The position numbers and the translations under genes are program-made. DNA of 64,000 bases from positions 27,094,001 to 27,158,000 of the forward strand of contig NC_079884.1 in the NCBI RefSeq assembly GCF_029227915.1, read 5' to 3'. Numbering within the stretch: position 1 is the stretch's first letter; each line of letters opens with the position of its first letter. Positions 44,800 through 55,337 of the stretch are shown piece by piece. The DNA is from Hydractinia symbiolongicarpus (taxonomy: Eukaryota; Cnidaria; Hydrozoa; Anthoathecata; Hydractiniidae). The notes beneath the pieces are model-generated. The model was not told where the DNA came from, did not search any database, and saw only the letters and a list, made by a program, of their open reading frames with translations.

Positions 44800-45435
44800 T
44801 TGAGTCAGCAAGGGGGCTTGACTACACTCAGTGTTGTCTTTGGAGAGTGACGACTCCACTTATTACCCCAGTCAAAAGTAAAACAAAATCAAATAAAAAT
44901 TAAGTTAGCAAGGGGGTTTGATCATACTAGGTCTTGTCTTTGGAGAGTGACGACTCCACTTAAAAAATAAAAAAATAAAAGTATAATATTAGCAGGGGGG
45001 TTTGATCACACATGATCTTGTCTTTGGAGAGTAACGACTATACTTATTACCTGAGTTAAAAACAAAGAATAGCAAAGTTGAACACAAAGTGGTCAAAGTT
45101 TATTTTAGGAAGATAGGGATGTCTAGTTTCTGCTGATGACCGTCCGCGGACCTTTTCGAGGTGACCCAGCTAGACATTCAGGGTACTTAGGTTCAGAAAT
45201 ATGGGTCGAAACCTACCTGCTCTTGATTAAAGTTCCGTTCATCTTTTTAAATGTGTTGTGTCCTTTTTATTTATTTTTTTATATTTTTATAATTAATTCC
45301 TTGTAAAAAGGGAGAATTGTGCTTTTAGAGGCATGTTCTCTAGAGGAGTACAACCTCTAGCTTATTTCCAAAGACCTAACAGGTTGAGTTCATCATTGCG
45401 GTGGCTTGCCGCCTCTTTGTAAATTATTTTCTTAT
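44800..45435 (+). repeat. 3' UTR of the near-complete copy (type II)
   Basis: Three tandem GTCTTTGGAGAGTGACGACTCC-type modules lie at 44838, 44937 and 45020. The GAGGTGACCCAGCTAGACAT block with its GGTA..TACC stem is at 45158-45220, the tail hairpin TAGAGGAGTACAACCTCTAG at 45340-45360, and the terminus CCTCTTTGTAAATTATTTTC at about 45412. Confidence 0.75.
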
Positions 45436-45439
45436 TTTC

Positions 45440-47071
45440 AAGGATTAGGGGCGTTCCATTTAATATTAACACCCAACGTTCCAGAGATACTTTTGCACAT
45501 CTTGGATGAATTAACAAGTACCGTTATTGCAAACAATAGCATTACTAATATTTTAACAACTACCATGTCATGCAATTCGTGACTCTTTTTATCTAGTAGG
45601 GATGAGAGGAGGACTATTGTGCCACTTGCTACCTCAAGTAGCGTTGTAAACTCCTGTCAATTGTTTTTCCTACCCGAAGAGCTGACTGGCAATGACATAT
45701 GGCTTTGTCGACAGTGTTCTTCCCTCCATGATAGTAATAATAATAATATAATAATAATGGTATATTTCGGGCATATCCATATTTTACAATGGCTCTTCAT
45801 CCCTAATTAAAAACAGCTATTTATAATAAAAATTAAAGAAAATTTTAAAAAGCGTAATATATATTTCAGTATAAACATTAATCAACTAAAATTAGACTCG
45901 AAATGGACATGAGAATAGAGTGGATAGAACTAGTGGAGAAATGGCTGGAGGCATGGTGGGATGCGATAGCGTGGAATCGATTGGTGAGAAAACGTATGGA
46001 CAAGGCAAAATCAACAAATAAACAGATTATATATTAAAGAAATACTATAGTATTAGTATATGTAATCAAATAAAGTCAGAGACTGAAATGGACTTGGAAT
46101 AGAACGAGTAGAACAAGCGGAGAGAACAAAAAACAGCCTGGGGGAAATAGTAACTTGATTGGCTGGAGCTATGCGCATACTGAGGACATACTGGGTAGAA
46201 TCGAGACTGTTGTTGGAATATATAAGAACAGGACAAAATCAACAAATAAACATGCAATCGTAAAGTCGTAAATAAAAGTGAACAGTGTGTGTATATATTG
46301 AATGTAATATTTTCTATAAAAAAAAAAACAAAAAAAAAAACCAATGTTTATTTATATATTTTGCAAGAGCTCTATCTGATAAATAACATTTAGCTCCGTA
46401 AACAAATTTTTTATAAACCACTTCTTTTCGTAGACTGGTGGGAAGATCGTTCAGTTGTCGACTACTTCTTCCAATAAAAGTTTTATCCGATGCGTTAACT
46501 TTGAATTCGGACACACATCTTTCAGAACTTCTTGTCGTTCTTTCTGTTTTCTTCATTTCCAGCCCTTTCAGGTATGTGGGAAATTCTGTTTCGTGCAAAG
46601 ATTTGTGAGCGAGTTTCAACATGTTCAAGTTAATTCTCTCTTTGGAGGGCAACCATTTCAAATTCAAAATATCTGCTGTGGTACAGTAGTGCGCTGTAAC
46701 AAAGGCTGCTGATAGTACAAGAGAGACGGCTTTTATTCAGTGTGGAGATTTGTTGATTCTCCAACTAAAAAGATTTACCTGTGTCGAGGGAAGATCAGTA
46801 AAAAACAACCAATTTGTTAATTGTATCTCTCAATCTGGCAACATATTGGAGGTACCTTCACATCTTTCAGATGATGTATCTTTTACCAACTAATACAAAC
46901 TAGTGGCAACTATAAATCATTCAAGCACACTAGCAGCAGGTCATTATTTGGCATTTATTAAGATCGGAATGTAGACGAGTGGTTGAAATGCGATGACAGG
47001 GCAGTAGTTAAGATTAAGCCTTCTGATATAAATAACTCAACAGTGTATATCTTGTTCTTTCTCAAGCTGTG
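45440..47071 (+). pseudogene. USP domain copy split by a LINE insertion
   Basis: The left part (45440-45736) holds a decayed QQD region, TTTMSCNS-like Cys sequence and LPEELTGNDIWLCRQCSSLH. The right part (46718-47071) resumes in the same frame as GDLLILQLKRFTCVEGRS, SHLSDDVSFTN, NHSSTLAAGHYLAFIKD and ILFFLKL. Between them lies a CR1/L2-like piece flanked by an 8-base duplication. One in-frame stop (in DVSFTN*YKL) and others show decay. The nearest relative in the window is the USP at 34580-35431. Confidence 0.8.
45737..46709 (-). mobile_element. 5'-truncated CR1/L2-like LINE nested in the USP copy
   Basis: The minus-strand frame 46667-46340 reads LKWLPSKERINLNMLKLAHK, then SLHETEFPTYLKGL and RQLNDLPTSLRKEV. 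This matches the C-terminal tail of CR1/L2/jockey-like RTs (LKWLPVxxRIxFKxLxLxxKxL ... LWNxLPxxIR). A 3' UTR with two diverged repeats (about 45895-46030 and 46075-46250) follows. The 3' end is an ATT-rich microsatellite, typical of these LINEs. TGATAGTA flanks both sides (45729-45736 and 46710-46717). Confidence 0.8.
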
Positions 47072-47835
47072 AAAACGCAAGTTTTGCTTTGGAAAAGGGG
47101 GAGGATTTCTCTTCCTAGCGGTTTTATTACCCCGGCTGTTATTTTCACCGCATGCCTACCGTAATTCAGGAGTTTGCTCACTCTCCACTCTCTTACAGAG
47201 TAATTAAAAGAAGCTAAGCAAGGGGGGTTGACAATCTGTCTTGTCTCTTGGCGTGACGGCCCCACTTTTAACCCCAGTCCATTAGGGAGGCCACGTTTGC
47301 TCACTTTATCTACAGGGTTAACGATCCTGGTGTACCCACAGTTATTGTTCTAAGAAGCTTTACAGGGGGGAGTTGAAATTTATTTTCTGGTCTTCGTGGA
47401 TTTACGCTCTAGTATTTTACCCCAGTAACTTCAGGCTGATCCTGACATAGAGCTGGTCCCAAGCGTCAATCACCTGTGTAAGGCTGAGTGTTGGGATCCC
47501 GTAACACATGTGGAAAGCTACGGCCAGTTTCACAAGTGCTGGCGCATGGTTGTTGTCTGCTCTTATTTATTGTTTTATATTTATAATATATTTATTTGTT
47601 TCTTTCAGTGTTGTATAGCAATTTGTAACTGTCAGTAGGTGTTTGTGATGAAATGTTTATAGAGGGTCATTAGTTCAATTACTTTAATTCTGCAGACTAT
47701 CCTTGTAAAAAGGGAGATCTTGCACTGAATATAGATCTCTAGAGGGTGTAACCTCTACACTTCGAAAACAAAAGAGTCAGTAGACTAGTTCCATCATTAC
47801 AACTTGCTGTTTTGTTATCTCACAATCAACCTTAG
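47072..47835 (+). repeat. 3' UTR of the split USP copy (type I)
   Basis: Tandem AAGGGG..TTACCCC units (47093-47425), the structured RNA module (47465-47555), the tail hairpin TAGAGGGTGTAACCTCTA (47743-47760) and the terminus GCTGTTTTGTTATCTCA (to about 47823) are present in the same order as after the 32.3-kb copy. Confidence 0.75.
47465..47555 (+). ncRNA. Structured RNA module in retrotransposon 3' UTR, copy C
   Basis: It has the same core (GTGTT/AACAC around GGGATCCC; GCCAGT/GCTGGC ending in a T-G wobble; loop TCACAAGT). The closing stem AATCACC/GGTTGTT is weaker, with one mismatch. Confidence 0.55.
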
Positions 47836-48041
47836 TTGTAAGAAAATTCACAGCAGCTGTACAAAAAACCAATTTTTTTACCGTAAATATTTTATTAAAA
47901 ACACACCAAAACACAAGTGAAACATACGTACAAACTGAAAATTGTTGCATAATTGCACTAATTTGAATATTAATTATGAATTATTTAGTTCGTTTGCAAG
48001 CCTAAAATATTTAACTAATTATAAAGTTTTAAAATTGCTTT

Positions 48042-49029
48042 TTAAAAAAATAATTTCACTTTGTAATTGTAGGTAATATAAGAAATTTTTGCATTGCTAA
48101 GTTTTCCAAAATATTTCATATTTATTACTGTGGAAAGTTTATCATTTCTTGAACATAATAGTTTAGTAGGCGACGTTTCGGGAGATCCTTCTCCCATCAT
48201 CGGGCAAAGTAAAATGGTGTTGAGCATGTATTTATATAATTGCAGAGGATCGAAATTCATAAAAATTAACCAATCAGAAACGGGCTGATAATTACGGTTA
48301 ATTTTCTGTAAGGCTGGTAACCAAATCTCAGGAAGTTGATACGAGATGCTGTTTATGTGTTTGTTACGTGCTACACTGTTGATGGTTTCTTTAATCTTCC
48401 TGGCTGTTGTTCTGGATTCTCTGCCAATGATTTTCTTCTCATCCCAATTAAACGGATGACTTCTGCTCCAGCTGTGGTCCGCAATTTCGTTTTTCTTCAC
48501 ATCTCCGTTTCTCACTGCGCGCATATGTTCTTGTACTCGTTGCTTAAACTTTCTTTTTGTTTCGCCTATGCACACTGCATCGATCTTTACACGGGATTTC
48601 GTGAACAACATTGCATTGTTCTTCCAGGTTTATTTTGTCTTTTGGTTTTGACAAAGTGCTTCTTAGGGTGTCTTTAGAGTTAAGAATGCATTTGATCTTG
48701 TGTTGCCTTAAAACTCGACGAAGGGTCTCGCTAGTACCTGGTACAAAGGGTAGGAATGCTGATGCGATGAAAACATCTGATGTTTCCTTGTTGTCTCCGT
48801 TGCATCTTCTCTTTATTTTAATTTCTACTTGCGTGATGACTTTATGACTGTATCCATTTGCGATTAATGCATTTCTCACACGTCGAATTTCTTCTTTCCT
48901 CTCTTGTTTGTCACTGACTACGCTGTTGGCATGATTCAGTAATGAAGATATGACACTTTCTTTGCAAGATTTCTGATGGTTTGATTCGAAGTTAAGGTAC
49001 TGGTCAGTGTGTGTTGGTTTACGATACAT
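48042..49029 (-). pseudogene. Penelope-like element fragment: RT tail plus GIY-YIG endonuclease
   Basis: The minus strand starts MYRKPTHTDQYLNFESNHQK, the end of the Penelope RT core, then FLPFVPGTSETLRRVLRQHK, TLRSTLSKPKDK and VVHEIPCKDR. After a frameshift near 48560 comes CIGETKRKFKQRVQEHMRAV, the start of a GIY-YIG-type nuclease, then ADHSWSRSHPFNWDEKKII. Most of the RT is missing upstream, so this is a 5'-truncated copy. The stop is at about 48042. A hammerhead-like motif overlaps the 3' coding end and UTR. Confidence 0.8.
48171..48204 (-). ncRNA. Hammerhead-ribozyme-like remnant in the Penelope element
   Basis: The minus strand reads CCGATGA, then a stem GGGAG/CTCCC, then GAAACGTC. The hammerhead core is CTGATGA-stem II-GAAA-C..GTC, so one core base differs (T to C). 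Hammerheads are known in Penelope-like terminal repeats. Stem I is not convincing here. It is probably inactive. Confidence 0.4.
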
Positions 49030-49545
49030 TGAAACTGAAATGGAACCATTCTTGCGTTAATTTTTATTTGTTGAAAAATACGATGACTAGTGTAAATAAA
49101 ATGTAACGTATGTTACTAAAAAATGAAACGAAAACAAAATTTGCTTAAATTGTTTTTTCTTTAGGTACGAGCGAAGATTTCAAAATTGTCAAAAAAAACA
49201 GTGTACACCAGAAGATTGAAAAATATACATCAAAACACTAAGTAAACCCTATATAAGTAGATATTTCTGGAAAGCTAATAGAAAGTGGAATGTAATTCGA
49301 CAAAAAAAAATTTATAGTGCTGATGTCAGTAAAAAATTTAATTTCGTTTAAAAAAAATATTAGTAAAATTTGAATTCAAACTGACCTGTAGTCTTCAAAA
49401 AGCGTCAAATTTACTTAAACTTTCTAATTTTTCTTTTTCGCCATTTTTCTTTCAAAACATGATGAACCGCAACACATTTCAAATAGAAGTAAGCCTTGGA
49501 CCCTAAAGAACATAAACATAATATATAACCTGAACATGATACAGT
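49030..49545. other. No supported gene
   Basis: AT-rich spacer. TGTAACGTATGTTAC at 49102-49116 is repeated at 51454-51468 on the far side of the piggyBac pseudogene. Confidence 0.4.
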
Positions 49546-49549
49546 TAAC

Positions 49550-51200
49550 TCAAAACCGCACAAAAAATACATAATAGTTCCTCATCTGATGAACATGATA
49601 AAAATCACTTTTTTGATCGGCTTTTGGTGTGATAAGCTTCAAAAAACCCCTTGCAAATGTACTTATCACATTTCGGATGATAGTTTGATGTTTTCTTGCG
49701 GATATAATTTCCGTCAACTTTCTTATACCCACAGACTGCAACACTTTCTGATTGGGTGTTGGATTTTGGGAAAGTGCTTTCCTTGCAATCGAGCACTTGG
49801 ATTATCACCTTTCCTTTTACCGACAATTCCACCAGAAGTTATTTTGTCTAGTAGTGGTGGCACAAGCTGGTGTATCAAATCTTCCCTGAATTTCTTGAGG
49901 CTTTGATAAGTGCTTTTTTGGTCTGGATTTTGTTTGAAATAAATTATCATACTGTTGATGACAGGCAATTCAAAAATCCTAACAAAAACTTTTTTCCACC
50001 ATTTCATCGTTTTCCGACAGAATGTGTTGGATGCTAAGTATTGTTATAACCAATGACCATCTACGGTTTTGTTATAGGGTCGCCATTTCTTCTTTCAACC
50101 ATTTCAACACCTGTTCCTTTGATGCTAGAGAGAACAAAGATATCTCTTTTATCTTTCCAATGGAACGCAAAAAGGTTACCACAACGCATAAATATGGATT
50201 CGCCACATTGTAATCTAGCGAACTTGAAAGTATCTGGAAACCTTCCTCTATCACTCCTGATTGTTCCACATGAATATGTATCTCTACTTCTAGATCTTGA
50301 AACAGTTTCACAGTGCTCTAAAAATTGTAAAAAAAAGATGGTGATTCTTATCCAAATAATCCTCCATAAGGTCAAATACAACCCTGTTAGCAAGTCCACG
50401 TTCTTGACCCTCATCAAGTTTACCGGTGTAAGTCTGGAATTTTGAACAATAACCAGTATCAGCCTCGCAAATAACTCAAACTTTAATCCCAAACTTTACA
50501 GGTTCCTTTGGCATATATTAAATAAAGGCGATGCGACAACATGTGCCTATCATTTGTTCATCAACTGCAAGATATTTGTTTGGCTTGTACCGACTCGAAA
50601 ACAATTTATTTATAACAGTTGGAAAATTTTCCAGTTTGTAAAGGGTATAATTCGGATTGCCCTTTGGTGGTTCCTCTTCATTGTTGGACAAATGAAGGTA
50701 TCTCAAAATTTGAAAAAATCTGTCTCTAGGCATAACACTTCCAAACCATGGAACAGAATAAAATTTACCAGTTCTACTAGCCCCATTGCAAGTAAGATAG
50801 CTAGAAAAGCTTTCATTTCTTCAATTGTAATGTCGTTCCATTTGGTACCATCATTCCCATTATTGTGTTGTTGGTGATAAAGGTTACTTTGTTCAACAAC
50901 AGCTGCGAGTATCACATCCTTGAAAAACAATTGTAAACAATCTAATGGAGTTTTCGCACACATCGCCATTCTGTCAGGTCTTTCTGTCTCATGAAAACCT
51001 CTCTGTGAATTGATAGAAAGGTTTCCATAGAATTAATTTCTTGGGTATTATAGCAGATGCCAAACCACGCCAAAACAACAAGGTCCGTCTTCTTCGTCTG
51101 ACCATTCAACTTCACTTGAATTACTTTCACTAAAGTCTTCTTCGGAGTCTAAAACTCTTTCAAGAACTTCTTCAAGAGACAGTGTAACCCGCCTAGCCAT
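49550..51200 (-). pseudogene. piggyBac-like transposase, frameshifted
   Basis: Minus-strand pieces occur in order: an acidic N-terminus starting at Met 51200 (MARRVTLSLEEVLE, EEDFSESNSSEVEWSDEED), then TPLDCLQLFFKDVIL, EEMKAFLAILLAMGL, MPRDRFFQILRYLHLSNNEE and NKYLAVDEQMIG (first catalytic Asp block). A middle section with NVDLLTGLYLTLW and LPVINSMIIYFKQNP follows, and then a C-terminal Cys/His-rich end (SNYHPKCDKYICKGF). At least four frame changes break it. The order and motifs match piggyBac (DDE_Tnp_1_7) transposases. Confidence 0.75.
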
Positions 51201-51340
51201 CTTGAAAAACTAAACTATGAACAAAGATTCCTTAAACCACTTAAAGCGGTTGAAAACGCAAATTTGAGCGTTTACATGACTGTACGTAGCATTTTTGTTG
51301 CAAGAATTAGCCCGCGCGGCTCAGAATTGGACTTTGATCT

Positions 51341-51364
51341 TATGGGGTCGTTAACGACCCCATA
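51341..51364. repeat. 24-base perfect palindrome centred on TTAA
   Basis: TATGGGGTCG-TTAA-CGACCCCATA lies about 140 bp upstream of the piggyBac start. TTAA is the piggyBac target site, and GGGTC/GACCC palindromes are common subterminally in such elements. It may mark the element's end or a former junction. Confidence 0.7.
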
Positions 51365-51544
51365 CGTACCCAAAGAGTTCAAAAGTGTATCTTAAAAACA
51401 CATTTATTTTTCATGACTGCCATTAAAAGGAACTAAAAAAGTTTATTGAATTATGTAACGTATGTTACCTACAACAACTCAAATGAAAGCAGAATAATAG
51501 AAAAATAAAAACCAAATGAAGAATGATTAAACATTTAAAAACAA

Positions 51545-52292
51545 TCAGTGTTTCTTGATCCAACATTTTAGCCTATATAATTTCATCTCCAGTACTGTTC
51601 CGTTTAAACTTTTCCTCTTTCCTCTTTTATCAAGAATCTCTGCATCCTTCAAAGAGATATGCATCATCATAGCAGTTGGAACAATAGTATGAAGTTTCTC
51701 GTGCTTTGATTTTGTTATTATGATTAGTTGATTTGACAGCATGCACTTTCATTGTGCCTTTCCCGGCTAGGATACCAATCATTAGGTCAGCAAAAATATT
51801 TTCGCTTTTTTCATAATCTTCAGCACTGATAAACAAGTAATCAATGTAACCTTCTTCGGAAGAAGCTCAGGAATGGAAGTCAAAAGTGTCTTGGATGACT
51901 ACTTTTCCATGTCTTCGGCCATATCGGCTAGAAACTTTGCTGTAATACCAATTGGGTCACATGGCCCCCTGCCGTGTCCAACTTCTGAAAAGTTCTAACT
52001 GACCTGTAAACCAAAATGTACCTTTTGACGATCAATGATCTTAAAAATGGTTTATTCCGGTATTGTGAGGGTTGCGAGTCACTGAAAAAATGACAATGCG
52101 TGGCATTTGGAACAAGCAATTTAACATGTGGAATAATTTTTTTAGAAGAACGAAAACTAACCTGGCGTCGTGCCGAGTTTCGTTTGACAGAAAAACCAAA
52201 CTCTTGACTTTGACTTTTTTTGATTCACGAAAATATACCACCGCTGGATGTGGTGTAACAGTGGACGTATTCCAATAAGCAAAAATTGTCAA
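51545..52292 (-). pseudogene. Decayed transposon protein with GHGKGPCDG-like motif
   Basis: Across frames the minus strand reads KVKSLVFLSNETRHDARLVF, then SEVGHGRGPCDPIGITAKFL ADMAEDMEK-type sequence, then SAEDYEKSENIF and ETSYYCSNCY. This order matches an invertebrate transposon protein family with 'ISDxxxHD ... SDGxxxQYK ... SHGKGPCDGxGxxxKR'. I recognise the pattern but cannot give the superfamily with confidence. Stops and frameshifts throughout show it is dead. Confidence 0.45.
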
Positions 52293-52719
52293 AATCGACT
52301 CCTAACATTTTCTAAAATTATAATGTTTTAAATCTGTAGTTACCCTATATTACCTTGTCAATATACTGCCGTTATGTTGCTATCATCGCTTCCTAGCATG
52401 GTGAAGTTATGAAGTTTGTTACTAAGATAAAACAAAGATAGAAAAAAATGATAATTCATGCAAATAAAATAGTAACGTTGTTATTGTGTTACCTAAGCAG
52501 CATGTGTAAGATGTGGGTTATTTGATACATACGTGATAGTAGTTTTGTTAAGATGTTTAAATTTTCCACTGAATTACTTTCACAATTCAACTTTTTAATA
52601 CAACATCGGTGGAGGATTTCGCAATTTCACAGGCTTCTCCTCCTACGTTGGTAAGGCTTACCAACAAATTAAACCGGTAGTTAAGATACATATATGAATC
52701 AGAAACACTTTAATACGAC

Positions 52720-54410
52720 CACATTGTTCCATCATTGCAGAACTAGTCGATTAGGCCCGTGGAAAAATCCACTCAGGCATAAGAACAATGAAAAACTAGA
52801 AGATTTTCCGAATTTTTATGACGTCAGCAGTGTCCTGTTCATCTACATAAAAATTGAATGCGTTTTTGATAGTTGGAAAGGCATGTGGAAAAATGACAAA
52901 AAAGCAGTAAAAATAAGGATAACTTACGAAAAAGATAATGTTACGAAAAAGAAAACGTGGGGTTTTGTTTTCCATAAACCTCCATAAACCTAAAAAATAA
53001 TAAATTATGATGATAATACTTTCCTATTTTTGTTTCCTGTAAAAAGATAATTCAATAGTTACATGCAGACATACAGAGCATATAATATTAATATATTGGT
53101 AGGTATAAGTTACCTGCAGTTGATGCTTCTTGAGTCTTTTCAATACCAAAAATATGTGATGCAATTTTAACATGGCATGCCCTGACTTTTAGTTCATGAA
53201 TTATCTTCCCTAAAAAGAAAATAATCCACCTAACGAAGCGCGCCACGGGCAAGTCATGGGGCTTTGCGCTTCAACCTAAAAAAGAAAAAGAAAAATACGT
53301 AGTGTGCTTTTGTACTAAAGAGAGTTACTAAGGTACGTTTTGGGCAATATGACCAATTCCAGTAGCTTGTTAGCCCTTAATACCAGTGAATGTTGAATTG
53401 AACTAAATGTATTTTAATGTTTGAATACATAATATAGATAACATTAAAAGTTTTTTATAAGAACAGAATGTTTGAACATATGGCTTCAGAGGCCAAAAAG
53501 TTTAGAACGTGTTAAAAAGATTTAAGTCTTTGACAATATCACGAAGTACGGAAATGCTCCTTTACACTTACACAAAAAATGCCGATATCAGAGGAAAATT
53601 ACGACCAGTTTAAGAACAATTTAAAAAGTTGAATGCCTTCTTTGAGTGTTCTTATAAAAAAAGATGTACCATAAAACAATTATTTTTTTTATTATCAAAA
53701 TAACTATTATATTTAGCTATTATAATTACTATATTAAAAATAAATTATCATTAAAATAAACCACTCAACAGACAAACAAAAAAACGAACCTCTGAGGTAT
53801 CGATTACAAAAAAAAACTGAGTAATAGCACATGCATGAAATTGATAAAAGTAGAGTATACAATGATCAATAATTATCGTACAGGGTGAAATAATGGTGCA
53901 GGGGACAAAAATAAGAACAAAACAATTGAATAAGCATTTTTTACAATTTTGTAATCATTGCTTAGATATAAATAATAATGCCAAATACAATAACTAATTG
54001 CCGTTGTGGCATTATTAGATACCTCAGAGTAAAAAAACTAAACACATACACGAACATAAAGTCTAATAATTTAAAAATTTGATACACTCATTTGTTGTTT
54101 GTAATGGTGCAGTTGTTGTACCTGAGTTTGAACAGTGTATGTGTGTTGATGTTTGTGCTTTCGTCTGCGGTGTTTGTTTTTCCACGAAAAATTCGGTATA
54201 TCCTGACCTCCATGTGTTCTCCACCACTTAAATGATTTATTGGACAAGGGGCCAGGGTTTGCTTTCTATAGGCCACGTAAGCTGTGTACGTCAATACTAA
54301 AAAAATATAAAACAAAATGGAATATATTATAAAAATAATAAAAATAGACACTATTTATTATGAAAATATCCGTACCTTCTTTCGTTTTTTCTACTTGTTT
54401 TTCTGTGTTA
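52720..54410 (-). pseudogene. Exon-like segments of an unknown spliced gene, block 1
   Basis: Minus-strand segments with splice-like borders are seen. About 54372-54410 encodes DNTEKQVEKTKEG. 54088-54302 carries NPGP..SFKWWRTHGGQDIP with a one-base frameshift. About 53235-53277 encodes VEAQSPMTCPWRAS. About 53119-53211 encodes GKIIHELKVRACHVKIASHI. About 52745-52785 encodes PEWIFPRA then a stop. Each has a counterpart about 4.05 kb to the right. The protein is not recognised. Small exons between AG and GT borders, kept in order in two blocks, support a real gene family, though block 1 looks partly inactivated. Confidence 0.4.
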
Positions 54411-54907
54411 TCTAAAAGTAATAATATTGCTGTTATAATAATCTGGAAGGAAAAAATATATTAAAAAAATTGAAGGCGGAGGTGACAAAATAGGACAACA
54501 AAATATACCGTGCACACTTTCAACTTCACCTTCTAAAAAATTTAAGAATAATATCGTATTTTCCGGTAAATAACCCGCACATAGTATAACCGCAGCTCAA
54601 GTTTTTTAGGGAGTTATAAACTAGATGCTATCAGATAGCCCGCACCTTCGTATAACCCGCATAAAATTTCAATCGATATGTTTTACTTAGCCGCAACTTT
54701 GCATAACCCGCATCGTGTTAAGAAAAAAAAAATCAGCATATTTTTACTTACCCTAATCATTTTATAAACATGTGCGTGTGTTCTGTTTTTTTCATGATGG
54801 AGACAAGTGGGGGACGTTTAACTCGTGAACCCCAAACACGAGAACCGAACGTCTGAACTAGCGACTGTCTCAGTCTTAACTTCCTTGTCTCCAATTGTCG
54901 AAATATT

Positions 54908-55180
54908 AATGAATAAAAATTAATTTGACAATGCTGTTTTCCTTTCAATTAAACAAACAAACAAATAAAAAAATAGAATCTCTGTTTTTTATGTATATTT
55001 AAGTTTTTTTGGCATAAAAATAAACAACATATTTTTTGTAACAACGATGTACGGAACGTTCTTTTCTAATGTTCATAGAATTTTGTTATCTATTTATATC
55101 CCAGCAATCAGAGTGTGTATGATAAAATGAATGGCGAAAATGAGTAGGAGATAGTTGCATGTGTCTTATCAATTGTATTT
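54908..55180. repeat. Repeat also found upstream of the Helitron gene, copy 1
   Basis: From AATGAATAAAAATTAATTTG onward, about 270 bases match 63728-64000 almost exactly, in the same orientation. It is non-coding. In the Helitron copy it directly precedes the Rep start on the minus strand. Confidence 0.85.
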
Positions 55181-55337
55181 CATATTTATTTTTGATATTT
55201 TCAGTAGCCACCTGTTGCTCGAAGGTAGCTAAGATAAAAAAAGAAAATTATTTTCTATACTTTAATTTTAACATTTTTTTAATATTTTTAACAGGAATTT
55301 ATAATTAAGTCCTGGGCACTAGGTTCTGAAATACGTG

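Larger units (their letters stand above)
40406..45435 (+). mobile_element. Near-complete RT-RLE-USP retrotransposon copy (5' UTR to 3' tail)
   Basis: This is the most complete copy end to end: 5' UTR (40406-40750) with the nested hairpin at 40646-40683, N-terminal coding (40757-41056), RT (41053-42660), zinc knuckle and endonuclease (42750-44120), USP (44130-44783), and 3' UTR modules plus the type II tail (44800-45435). It is about 5.0 kb long. It contains frameshifts and two internal deletions, one in RT after motif A and one removing the USP Cys box. It abuts the preceding copy's tail head to tail. Confidence 0.8.
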
